From positions 1-6,149 of the forward strand of contig CAIOUK010000190.1 in NCBI GenBank assembly GCA_903861445.1: a stretch of DNA of 6,149 nt. The letters run 5' to 3'. The DNA comes from an uncultured Verrucomicrobia subdivision 3 bacterium. GTDB taxonomy: Bacteria; Verrucomicrobiota; Verrucomicrobiia; Limisphaerales; UBA11358. The notes below the pieces were generated by a model. That model was given only the letters and a program-made list of their open reading frames with translations, did not search any database and had not been told where the DNA came from. Position numbers and translations under genes: made by a program. Shown here one piece after another: positions 1 through 5,342 of this stretch. Every line of letters starts with the position of its first letter. Positions within the stretch are counted from its first letter, which is position 1.

Positions 1-576
1 GTTTTTCGCGCCGCTGCCGTCGCGCTCGATCTTCGTCATCTCGACGATGTGCGGGAGATAATTGTTCGCGTCCACGCGCGAGACGCCGCGCGCCACGCTG
101 CCGTGGTCTGACAGGGTGTTTTTCAAAATGAAACCGACCATCGCGTAGTCCGGCGTGCCGGAAGTGAGATGCTGCGCAAGAATTTTGTAGGCGTGCTGGC
201 CGTAAAAATCATCGGCGTTGATGGCGGCGAAGGGTCCCTTGATGGCATCCTGCGCCATCAAAATCGCGTGCGTGGTGCCCCACGGTTTGGTGCGGCCTTC
301 GGGCAATTTGTAAGGTGCGGGCAGCTTGTCGAGTTCCTGAAAAACGTATTCGACGGCGATGCGCGACTCGAACCGCGCGCCGATGACTTCGCGAAAAGTC
401 TGCTCGATGTCCTTGCGGATGACGAAGACGAGCTTGCCGAAACCGGCGCGCAGCGCATCGTAAACGGAGTAGTCAATGATGGTTTCGCCGTTGGGGCCGA
501 CGGGATCAATCTGTTTGAGGCCGCCATAGCGGCTGCCCATGCCGGCGGCGAGAACGAGCAAAGTCGGTTTAGTCAT
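1..576 (-). CDS. Nucleotidyltransferase family protein (sugar-phosphate NTP transferase-like), C-terminus cut by window edge
   Basis: The minus strand reads open from an ATG at 576-574 to the window edge, giving 192 residues and no stop. The protein begins MTKPTLLVLAAGMGSRYGGL. The LAAGMGSRYGGLKQ stretch (residues 9-22) matches the glycine-rich nucleotide-binding loop of GT-A fold nucleotidyltransferases, here with RYGGLKQ in place of the usual RLxPLT. The INADDFYG segment (119-126) supplies the expected metal-binding aspartate, and KPWGTTHAIL (97-106) fits the base-recognition region. Family members known to me are about 300 residues, so roughly a third is probably missing to the left. Such enzymes transfer a nucleoside monophosphate from an NTP to a sugar phosphate in the cytoplasm; the substrate cannot be told from this part. 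It diverges from the GDP-mannose 3,5-epimerase gene across a 128-bp spacer with a palindrome. The sequence before the ATG (ATTAAAATCCGGCC) has no Shine-Dalgarno. A longer minus-strand frame at 573-935 lies antisense to the epimerase and is not real. Confidence 0.88.
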   Translation of the reverse strand, partial: MTKPTLLVLAAGMGSRYGGLKQIDPVGPNGETIIDYSVYDALRAGFGKLVFVIRKDIEQTFREVIGARFESRIAVEYVFQELDKLPAPYKLPEGRTKPWGTTHAILMAQDAIKGPFAAINADDFYGQHAYKILAQHLTSGTPDYAMVGFILKNTLSDHGSVARGVSRVDANNYLPHIVEMTKIERDGSGAKN

Positions 577-704
577 GGCCGGATTTTAATTTGCATCCGG
601 CGGCTGTCGAGGAAATGTGTTGGGCGCGCACCAGTTCTGAACTTGTGCGCGGGCAGAAAAGAAATATGCTGTTTCTTCATCGCAAACATTTTTGACCAAT
701 ACTT
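577..704. promoter_or_regulatory. Divergent intergenic region between nucleotidyltransferase and epimerase genes
   Basis: This 128-bp spacer separates two genes read away from each other, so it must hold the promoter of each if neither is read from further upstream. I could not place convincing -35/-10 pairs on either strand. A TTGACC at 692-697 is too close to the epimerase ATG to be its -35 box. Neither start codon has a purine-rich ribosome-binding site. The dominant element is the palindrome at 625-651, listed separately. Confidence 0.6.
625..651. promoter_or_regulatory. 27-bp near-perfect palindrome, candidate operator for the divergent pair
   Basis: The left arm CGCGCACCAGTTC (625-637) and right arm GAACTTGTGCGCG (639-651) are reverse complements at 12 of 13 positions, around a single central T at 638. 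The only mismatch pairs position 632 with 644. The site lies almost midway between the two start codons (about 50 bp from each), which is where a dimeric regulator controlling both genes could bind. It could instead form an RNA hairpin (outer 10 pairs with one mismatch, 7-nt loop) in the epimerase leader. Neither strand has a T-run after it, so an intrinsic terminator is unlikely. No regulator gene is in the window, and the regulatory role is inferred. Confidence 0.55.
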
Positions 705-1754
705 ATGCAACACACCAAACGAGTTGTAGAAAAAAGTCCAGCCACCAAGAAAGATGATTTGATCGTCATCACCGGCGCGGGCGGATTCATCGGCGGCAAC
801 CTCGCGCTTTATTTCACCAAGAAGGGTTTTACCAACATTCGCGCGGTGGATAAGAAGCCGGTTTACGAATGGTATCTGCACGTCCCCGGCGTCGAGAACA
901 TTTGTCTGGATGTGAGCGTCGAGGCGAATTGTCATCGCGTGTGCGAGGGGGCGGTGGAGGTTTACAATCTGGCCGCCGACATGGGCGGCATGGGTTTCAT
1001 CGAAAAATTCCGCGTGGAATGTTTGCGCTCAATTCTCATCAACACACACATGATTGAGGCGGCTTACAAAGCGGGTGCGCGCCGGTATTTTTATTCCTCG
1101 TCAGCCTGCGCTTACAACACCGACCTCCAGAAAGATCCCAAAGTGCGCGCACTCAAGGAATCCGACGCGTATCCGGCGATGGCGGAACGCGGCTACGGCT
1201 GGGAAAAATTAGTTTCCGAAATGTTCTGCGAGGAATACTGGCACGAGCGCGGCATGAAGACCTTCATTGCGCGTTTCCACAATGTTTACGGCCCGAACGG
1301 CACCTGGGACGGCGGTCGTGAAAAGGCACCCGCCGCGATTTGCCGCAAGACCATCGAGGCGATTGATAAAAAAGATTTGAGCATCAACATCTGGGGCGAC
1401 GGCACGCAGACGCGCAGCTTCATGTATATTGACGATTGCGTGAAGGGCATCGACATGATCACGCATTGCGACGAGCTGATCGCGACGCCCATCAATCTCG
1501 GATCGAGCGAACTGGTTTCCATTAACGGATTGGTGAGTAAGATCGAGCGCATCGCCGGCGTGAAGCTCAAGCGCAGTTACAAACTAGACGCACCGAAGGG
1601 CGTGGCCGGTCGCAACTCGGACAACACCTTCATCAAAAAAGTTTTGAAATGGGAACCGTCCACCACCTTGGACAAAGGCCTTGCGGCCACCTACAAATGG
1701 ATTGGCGCGCAATACACGGCGCGCAAAGCTGGCAAGCGCGTCGGTATCGGTTGA
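705..1754 (+). CDS. GDP-mannose 3,5-epimerase (extended SDR family)
   Basis: This 349-residue NAD-dependent short-chain dehydrogenase/reductase-fold enzyme should convert GDP-D-mannose to GDP-L-galactose, with GDP-L-gulose as the alternative product, in the cytoplasm. The Rossmann motif GAGGFIG is at residues 24-30. The plant-type signature DMGGMGFI is at 92-99, the SSSACAY segment with the candidate acid/base Cys135 at 131-137, and the YxxxK catalytic pair is Tyr164/Lys168. FHNVYGPNGTW (191-201) and GGREKAPAA (203-211, with candidate second catalytic Lys207) follow, then GDGTQTRSF (231-239) and the GRNSDN segment (302-307). These blocks match the plant ascorbate-pathway epimerase closely, and the length is near the plant enzyme's (about 377). 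An 18-residue tail precedes the first beta strand, as in plants. ATG 705 is the only sensible start, although no Shine-Dalgarno precedes it. The likely role is supplying L-galactose or L-gulose for surface polysaccharide; a plant-like route to ascorbate is not implied. A UDP-sugar epimerase is much less likely. Confidence 0.93.
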   Translation: MQHTKRVVEKSPATKKDDLIVITGAGGFIGGNLALYFTKKGFTNIRAVDKKPVYEWYLHVPGVENICLDVSVEANCHRVCEGAVEVYNLAADMGGMGFIEKFRVECLRSILINTHMIEAAYKAGARRYFYSSSACAYNTDLQKDPKVRALKESDAYPAMAERGYGWEKLVSEMFCEEYWHERGMKTFIARFHNVYGPNGTWDGGREKAPAAICRKTIEAIDKKDLSINIWGDGTQTRSFMYIDDCVKGIDMITHCDELIATPINLGSSELVSINGLVSKIERIAGVKLKRSYKLDAPKGVAGRNSDNTFIKKVLKWEPSTTLDKGLAATYKWIGAQYTARKAGKRVGIG

Positions 1755-2084
1755 TGAATTCATTGTTCCGATCGGATTAACCCCGTCCTAAATTTTTACG
1801 CAGTTTTTGACCAAGTTGCCTGCGGTTATTGTTACGGACAGGTGAAATCTATGTTTCTGCTGTTCATGAAATAGGCCGAAAATCTAGGGTTTACGAAATT
1901 TAGCTGCAAAACCTGCCGACGCTGGGGGATTTTTCCCTTGAAACAAGGTTGGTTATGCGCGAGATTGACGCACATTATCTTTAACAAGAGTGCATCGTTA
2001 CAGATGTTTCGTCATTGATTTGAAAAATGAGAAGCTTATCTGAAAGGGCATTCCCAATAACAAAAATTTAGCCGTTTCATTTTG
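1755..2084. other. 330-bp non-coding gap upstream of the PEP-CTERM gene
   Basis: No credible gene is present; the only frames are tiny (for example nine codons from an ATG at 1955). The stretch is visibly richer in A+T than the coding regions. At the left end, an imperfect dyad follows the epimerase stop: ATCGG (1746-1750) pairs with CCGAT (1768-1772) around the palindrome ATGAATTCAT (1754-1763). It has no adjacent T-run, so it is a poor terminator. Further along are a small hairpin CCTTG-AAA-CAAGG (1936-1948) and a 6-of-7 dyad ATGCGCG/CGCACAT (1955-1961 and 1969-1975). TTGACC (1807-1812) and TTGACG (1965-1970) resemble -35 boxes, but neither has a good -10 at 16-18 bp. I did not find a clear sigma-54 GG-N10-GC site of the kind reported for some PEP-CTERM genes. 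The promoter of the downstream gene is presumably here, possibly with a long leader. Confidence 0.6.
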
Positions 2085-2768
2085 ATGAAAACAATAAAGT
2101 ATGCATGGCTGGCCGGTTTGGCTGCGGCATCTTTATTGCTGGCTGGTTCTTCGGAAGCGCAAACCAATTTCACCGGCACGGTGACGGTTAATCAAAACAT
2201 TCCGGACGGCAATCCGGTCGGGTTGGTTTCCCAAACCACCTTCAGCGGTTTGACCGGCACCATCAGCAGCATGAGTTTGAATCTGGACATCACCGGCGGA
2301 TATAACGGTGATTTATATGCCTATCTGGTGGGGCCTAATAGCACCACTCTGGTGTTGCTAAATCGCGTGGGCTTGAGCAGCGCCAATGATTTTGGCTATA
2401 GCGATTCCGGCTTTAACATCACCTTGACCAACGGCGCTTCGGATCTTCATTTTTATCAGGCTGGCAGCTACACCCTCAGCGGCGGCCAACTGATCGGTTC
2501 TTGGGCGCCGGACGGGGCGACGATATCGCCAAATTCCGCCGGCAGTGCCTACGATGGAACCACCGCCGGAAATTTCAACCTGTTCAACAACACGGATCCC
2601 AACGGTGAGTGGACGCTTTTTGTCGCTGATCTGGCCAATGGCGGCGGGCAATCTATGATTGTAGATTGGAGCCTGACCATTGTAACCGACGTGCCGGAAC
2701 CGCAGACTTGGGCGTTGATGATCGGCGGCGTGGGAGCCTTGTTGGCGCTGCGTCGGCGCAAAGTCTGA
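2085..2768 (+). CDS. Secreted PEP-CTERM sorting-domain protein with a P/Homo-B-like domain
   Basis: The 227-residue product has a signal peptide (Lys2 and Lys5, then a hydrophobic core at about 8-20; likely cleavage after SSEA at 25). The body is a beta-rich domain, and the C-terminus is a classic PEP-CTERM signal: VPEP (203-206), a hydrophobic segment (about 208-222) and a basic RRRK end (223-226). Exosortase (EpsH/XrtA family) is known to process such tails, leaving the protein at or outside the envelope. The body has the spaced motifs of a proprotein convertase P domain: YNGDLYAYLVGPNSTTLVLLN (73-93), then NGEWTLFVAD (173-182) and VDWSLTI (193-199). In proteases this domain follows a catalytic unit, but here it stands alone with no protease, so the role is probably adhesive or structural. 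A TTG three bases upstream (2082) could extend the frame by one residue; ATG 2085 starts the normal MKTIKY signal peptide. No Shine-Dalgarno is visible. TTTCAT (2075-2080) can pair with the ATGAAA of the start. A strong terminator follows. Confidence 0.9.
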   Translation: MKTIKYAWLAGLAAASLLLAGSSEAQTNFTGTVTVNQNIPDGNPVGLVSQTTFSGLTGTISSMSLNLDITGGYNGDLYAYLVGPNSTTLVLLNRVGLSSANDFGYSDSGFNITLTNGASDLHFYQAGSYTLSGGQLIGSWAPDGATISPNSAGSAYDGTTAGNFNLFNNTDPNGEWTLFVADLANGGGQSMIVDWSLTIVTDVPEPQTWALMIGGVGALLALRRRKV

Positions 2769-2787
2769 CCCTTTCAATTCTCCAAAT

Positions 2788-2822
2788 GGACGGCAGGATT
2801 AAATTCTGCCGTCCTTTTATTT
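2788..2822 (+). terminator. Rho-independent terminator of the PEP-CTERM gene
   Basis: A perfect 9-bp GC-rich stem, GGACGGCAG (2788-2796) with CTGCCGTCC (2806-2814), encloses a 9-nt loop. TTTTATTT follows directly at 2815-2822. It starts 20 bp after the PEP-CTERM stop codon. Its T-tract overlaps the stop codon of the convergent esterase gene (2817-2819). Read on the minus strand, the hairpin is followed by ATTTGG, which is not U-rich, so it should be weak for the esterase transcript. Confidence 0.92.
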
Positions 2823-3692
2823 CACGAAGCCCTGTTCCTTCAGCCAGAACAGGCAGTCATTGGCCCATGGATGCGGATGTGTGAAGGGTGGTTTGTCTTT
2901 CAAACCAATGCCATGCCGGCCTTTTTCATAAACATGCAGGTCGAACGGCACATGATTTTTCCGCAGCGCCTCGGCGAACAGCAGCGTGTTTTCCATAGGC
3001 ACGCCATTGTCCTCAAAGGTTGTCCACAGAAAACACGGCGGGGTGTTGGTGGTCACCTGCAATTCATTGGAAAGGAGCCGCAACAATTCCGGCGCGGGAT
3101 TTGTGCCCAGCAGATTTTGTATCGAACCCTTATGGGCGAATTCGCCCGTTGAAATCACGGCGTAGCACAGGATTCCCAGATCGGGGCGCGAGCTTTGCCG
3201 CTCCACGACATCCGAGGAATTGGTATCGCCGGCGTCAAAGTGCGTCAGCAGCGTCGAAGCCAGATGGCCGCCGGCCGACGAACCGATGATGCCGACGCGG
3301 TGCGAATCAACTTTGTAATCCGCTGCGTGCGCCCGCACCCAGCGCAGTGCGCGAGCCGCGTCATTCAGCATCGCGGGATGCCGGTAGCCTTTTGAGCCAA
3401 GCCGGTATTTCAACACGAAACAAGTGATTCCGTGCTGATTCAGCCAGAGCGCGTAATCTTTGCCCTCATGCGCTGCGAGCACGCCATAACCGCCGCCGGG
3501 ACAGATGACCATCGCCGCGCCGGTGGCATTCGTGCCGTCCGGCAGATACGGCGTGACCGTTGGAATGTCGTAGGCGTTGGTGCCCAGTGCGCCCGGCGCG
3601 CCGTCCGGCCAGAGCGGAATCGCGGTTTGCATTTCTGCGCGAGATAAAAGCAGCGAGGCCAGAAAAATTGCCGAGGCAAATAATATTTTCAT
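2817..3692 (-). CDS. Secreted alpha/beta-hydrolase (BD-FAE / acetyl esterase-like)
   Basis: The 291-residue product has a signal peptide, MKILFASAIFLASLLLSRA, probably cut after Ala19. An esterase/lipase core of the COG0657 type follows. Visible motifs are PLWPDGAPG (26-34), the oxyanion-hole region CPGGGYG (64-70, in place of the HGGG of typical members), and the nucleophile elbow GSSAGG (137-142) with Ser139. The likely triad partners are Asp228 in EDNGVP (227-232) and His260 in GRHGIGL (258-264). The fold and motifs resemble the bifunctional carbohydrate esterases that remove acetyl or feruloyl groups from xylan; the actual substrate is not determined. The frame is open upstream to 3986, but that part is antisense to the yqgE gene, and the signal peptide at ATG 3692 fixes the start. 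The gene converges on the PEP-CTERM gene (48-bp gap with a terminator) and diverges from yqgE (100-bp gap). The mature protein is probably periplasmic or extracellular. Confidence 0.88.
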   Translation of the reverse strand: MKILFASAIFLASLLLSRAEMQTAIPLWPDGAPGALGTNAYDIPTVTPYLPDGTNATGAAMVICPGGGYGVLAAHEGKDYALWLNQHGITCFVLKYRLGSKGYRHPAMLNDAARALRWVRAHAADYKVDSHRVGIIGSSAGGHLASTLLTHFDAGDTNSSDVVERQSSRPDLGILCYAVISTGEFAHKGSIQNLLGTNPAPELLRLLSNELQVTTNTPPCFLWTTFEDNGVPMENTLLFAEALRKNHVPFDLHVYEKGRHGIGLKDKPPFTHPHPWANDCLFWLKEQGFVK

Positions 3693-3792
3693 ATTGATGA
3701 CACCGAGGATGGCAACCTTCGGCAAAAAAATCAAACGGAGACAATTTTCTATTTTGCCAGCCGCCTGAACTTGGGGCAGATTAAAGCTGACG
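3693..3792. promoter_or_regulatory. Divergent spacer between esterase and yqgE genes
   Basis: This 100-bp spacer must carry promoters for both genes unless they are transcribed from further away. An inverted repeat GGCAAAA (3721-3727) / TTTTGCC (3752-3758) spans 38 bp. A small hairpin CCGAGG (3703-3708) / CC-T-TCGG (3716-3722, one bulged T) would lie just upstream of the esterase start on the minus strand. No convincing -35/-10 pair was found. Confidence 0.4.
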
Positions 3793-4356
3793 ATGGGCGA
3801 GAAAAAGAAATCTTTGCAAGGGCAGTTGCTGCTCGACAGCGGGCAGTTGGGCGGCTCGTTTTTCCAGCACACCGTCCTGCTCGTCTGCAAACACGATGCC
3901 GAAGGCGCGTTTGGTCTGGTGCTGAATCGCACCGTTGGCAAGACCGTCGGCGACCTGATCATCGCTGACTTGCCCGAGACGCTCAAAACCGCGCCGCTAT
4001 TTCTGGGCGGCCCAGTGCAACCCGGCGCGTTGAGCTACCTGCACACCGACAGTTTCATTCCCGACGCCGACGTGCTGCCGAACCTCGCGCTCGGCCATTC
4101 GCTCGACGATTTGCTCGAAATTGGCGAAGCGTTTTCCGCGACAAAAAAAGTGCGGATGTTTGCCGGTTATTCCGGCTGGAGTCCCGGCCAGCTTGAAATG
4201 GAAATGAAGCGCAAATCCTGGCTGACGTTTCCCGCCTCGCTGGAACTCGTCTTTGAAACGCCGCCGGAAGCGCTCTGGCAAAAAGTTTTGCAGCGCAAAG
4301 GCGGTTGGAAAAATAAACTGCTCGCGCAGACGCCGGAAGACCTTTCGTGGAATTAA
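3793..4356 (+). CDS. yqgE: YqgE/AlgH family protein (DUF179)
   Basis: At 187 residues it matches the usual length of this conserved bacterial family. It opens with a GQLLLDSGQLGGSFFQHTVL stretch (10-29), the family's usual start. It carries GAFGLVLNR (38-46), FLGGPV (70-75) and AGYSGWSPGQLE (124-135), which are the family's hallmark blocks. The protein is cytoplasmic. Its biochemical role is not established: the AlgH name comes from a proposed link to alginate regulation in Pseudomonas, and other members often sit next to yqgF, which is absent here. ATG 3793 gives a short polar N-terminus (MGEKKKS) directly before the conserved core. No Shine-Dalgarno is visible upstream. Its stop lies only 3 bp from the stop of the convergent mannose-6-phosphate isomerase gene. 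Confidence 0.93.
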   Translation: MGEKKKSLQGQLLLDSGQLGGSFFQHTVLLVCKHDAEGAFGLVLNRTVGKTVGDLIIADLPETLKTAPLFLGGPVQPGALSYLHTDSFIPDADVLPNLALGHSLDDLLEIGEAFSATKKVRMFAGYSGWSPGQLEMEMKRKSWLTFPASLELVFETPPEALWQKVLQRKGGWKNKLLAQTPEDLSWN

Positions 4357-4359
4357 ATT

Positions 4360-5340
4360 TCAGTTCGCCTCGGTGACGAGGAATGCAGTATTCGCCGCCG
4401 TCTTGAGCGTTACGTTTTTCAGGCTTGCGGGAATTAGACAAAAATCTCCCGGTTTCAGTTGCGTGACAACTCCGCTACCGTCATTAGCAATCGTCGCTGC
4501 GCCTTTCGTGAGGGCGATAATTCGTAAATATTGGCCGGCCAGCTTCACGGAACCGGCGTTTTCAAACACCAGTTCCTGCACGTTGAACAGCGGGTCTTCC
4601 ACCAACTGGCGGAATTTGAAATTCGGTCCGCTGCGGTAATTTGCCGGCACCAGCTTCGGCTCGAAGTCATTGAAGTCAATGCTCGCCAGCGATTGCGCGA
4701 CGTGCAACTCGCGCGGCTGGCCGTCGAGACCGACGCGGTTCCAGTCGAACACGCGATAGGTCGTGTCTGAATTTTGCTGGATCTCAAAAATCACCAAACC
4801 CTCGCCAATGGCGTGCACACGGCCGCTGGGCAAAAACATCGTGTCGCCGGCTTTGACCGCGATGCGGTGGAAACAATCCGCCACGGTGCCGTCGGAAATC
4901 TTTTTCTCAAACTCCGTGCGCGTCACGCCGCGCTTGAGACCGACATACAAACTCGCGTCCGGCGCGGCGTCAGCGATGAACCACATTTCCGTCTTCGGCT
5001 CACCGTTTAACTCCTTCGCCTTGTTCGCCGGCGGATGGACTTGCAGCGACAATTTTTCGCGCGCGTCGAGAATTTTGCAGAGCAGGGGAAAGCGGCCTTC
5101 TGCCGCTGGCTTGGCGTCGCCGAGTATTTCCGCCGCGTGATTTTCCATCAGCCAGCGGAGATTTTTTCCGGCCAGCGGGCCGTTGGCGATGACGCTGGCA
5201 TCACCGGGCCGGTCGGAGATTTCCCATGATTCGCCAATGGGCTGGCCGGCGGGAATTTTTTTGTCGTAAAGCCGTTCCAATTCGCGTCCGCCCCAGATGC
5301 GGTCTTTGAAAATCGGCCGAAAGACAAAAGGATAAAGCAT
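4360..5340 (-). CDS. manA: Mannose-6-phosphate isomerase, class I
   Basis: The 326-residue cupin enzyme should interconvert fructose-6-phosphate and mannose-6-phosphate in the cytoplasm using a bound zinc. The expected metal ligands are visible: Gln100 and His102 in LSLQVHPP (97-104), Glu118 in KTEMWF (116-121) and His176 in SGRVHAIGEG (172-181). The N-terminal PFVFRPIFKDRIWGG (4-18) and GESWEISDRP (36-45) are typical of the family. IQQNSDTTYRVFDW (187-200) is the PMI signature, with its active-site arginine at 196. A smaller second cupin-like lobe fills the C-terminus (about 250-326). The length fits the shorter Bacillus-type enzymes rather than the approximately 390-residue E. coli enzyme. 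The ATG lies 2 bp after the accA stop (TGATCATG), so the two genes are almost certainly co-transcribed. It could feed GDP-mannose synthesis and so the epimerase in this window; the genes for the steps between are not here. Confidence 0.95.
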   Translation of the reverse strand: MLYPFVFRPIFKDRIWGGRELERLYDKKIPAGQPIGESWEISDRPGDASVIANGPLAGKNLRWLMENHAAEILGDAKPAAEGRFPLLCKILDAREKLSLQVHPPANKAKELNGEPKTEMWFIADAAPDASLYVGLKRGVTRTEFEKKISDGTVADCFHRIAVKAGDTMFLPSGRVHAIGEGLVIFEIQQNSDTTYRVFDWNRVGLDGQPRELHVAQSLASIDFNDFEPKLVPANYRSGPNFKFRQLVEDPLFNVQELVFENAGSVKLAGQYLRIIALTKGAATIANDGSGVVTQLKPGDFCLIPASLKNVTLKTAANTAFLVTEAN

Positions 5341-5342
5341 GA

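Noticed and set aside
573..935. A 120-codon minus-strand open frame covering the nucleotidyltransferase/epimerase spacer and the epimerase start
   Set aside because: It lies antisense to the strongly recognised epimerase N-terminus, has no family resemblance, and would span the divergent promoter region.
1746..1776. Dyads after the epimerase stop (including TCCGATCGGA at 1767-1776) as a terminator
   Set aside because: The stem is interrupted and no T-run follows directly, so it does not meet the pattern of an intrinsic terminator.
689..1814. Repeated 11-mer TTTTTGACCAA at 689-699 and 1804-1814
   Set aside because: A few shared 11-mers are expected by chance in 6 kb, and no flanking similarity or matching -10 element supports a shared promoter box.
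1955..2072. Tiny frames in the 1755-2084 gap (nine codons from 1955; 14 codons from the ATG near 2028) as leader peptides
   Set aside because: They are very short, have no ribosome-binding site, show no codon run suggesting attenuation, and have no paired terminator/antiterminator downstream.
2082..2084. TTG at 2082 as the start of the PEP-CTERM gene
   Set aside because: It adds only one residue ahead of an ATG that begins a standard signal peptide; ATG 2085 is preferred.
3693..3986. N-terminal extension of the esterase frame up to 3986
   Set aside because: The extension is antisense to the yqgE N-terminus, looks like random sequence (rich in Ser, Pro and Cys), and would bury the clear signal peptide that begins at 3692.
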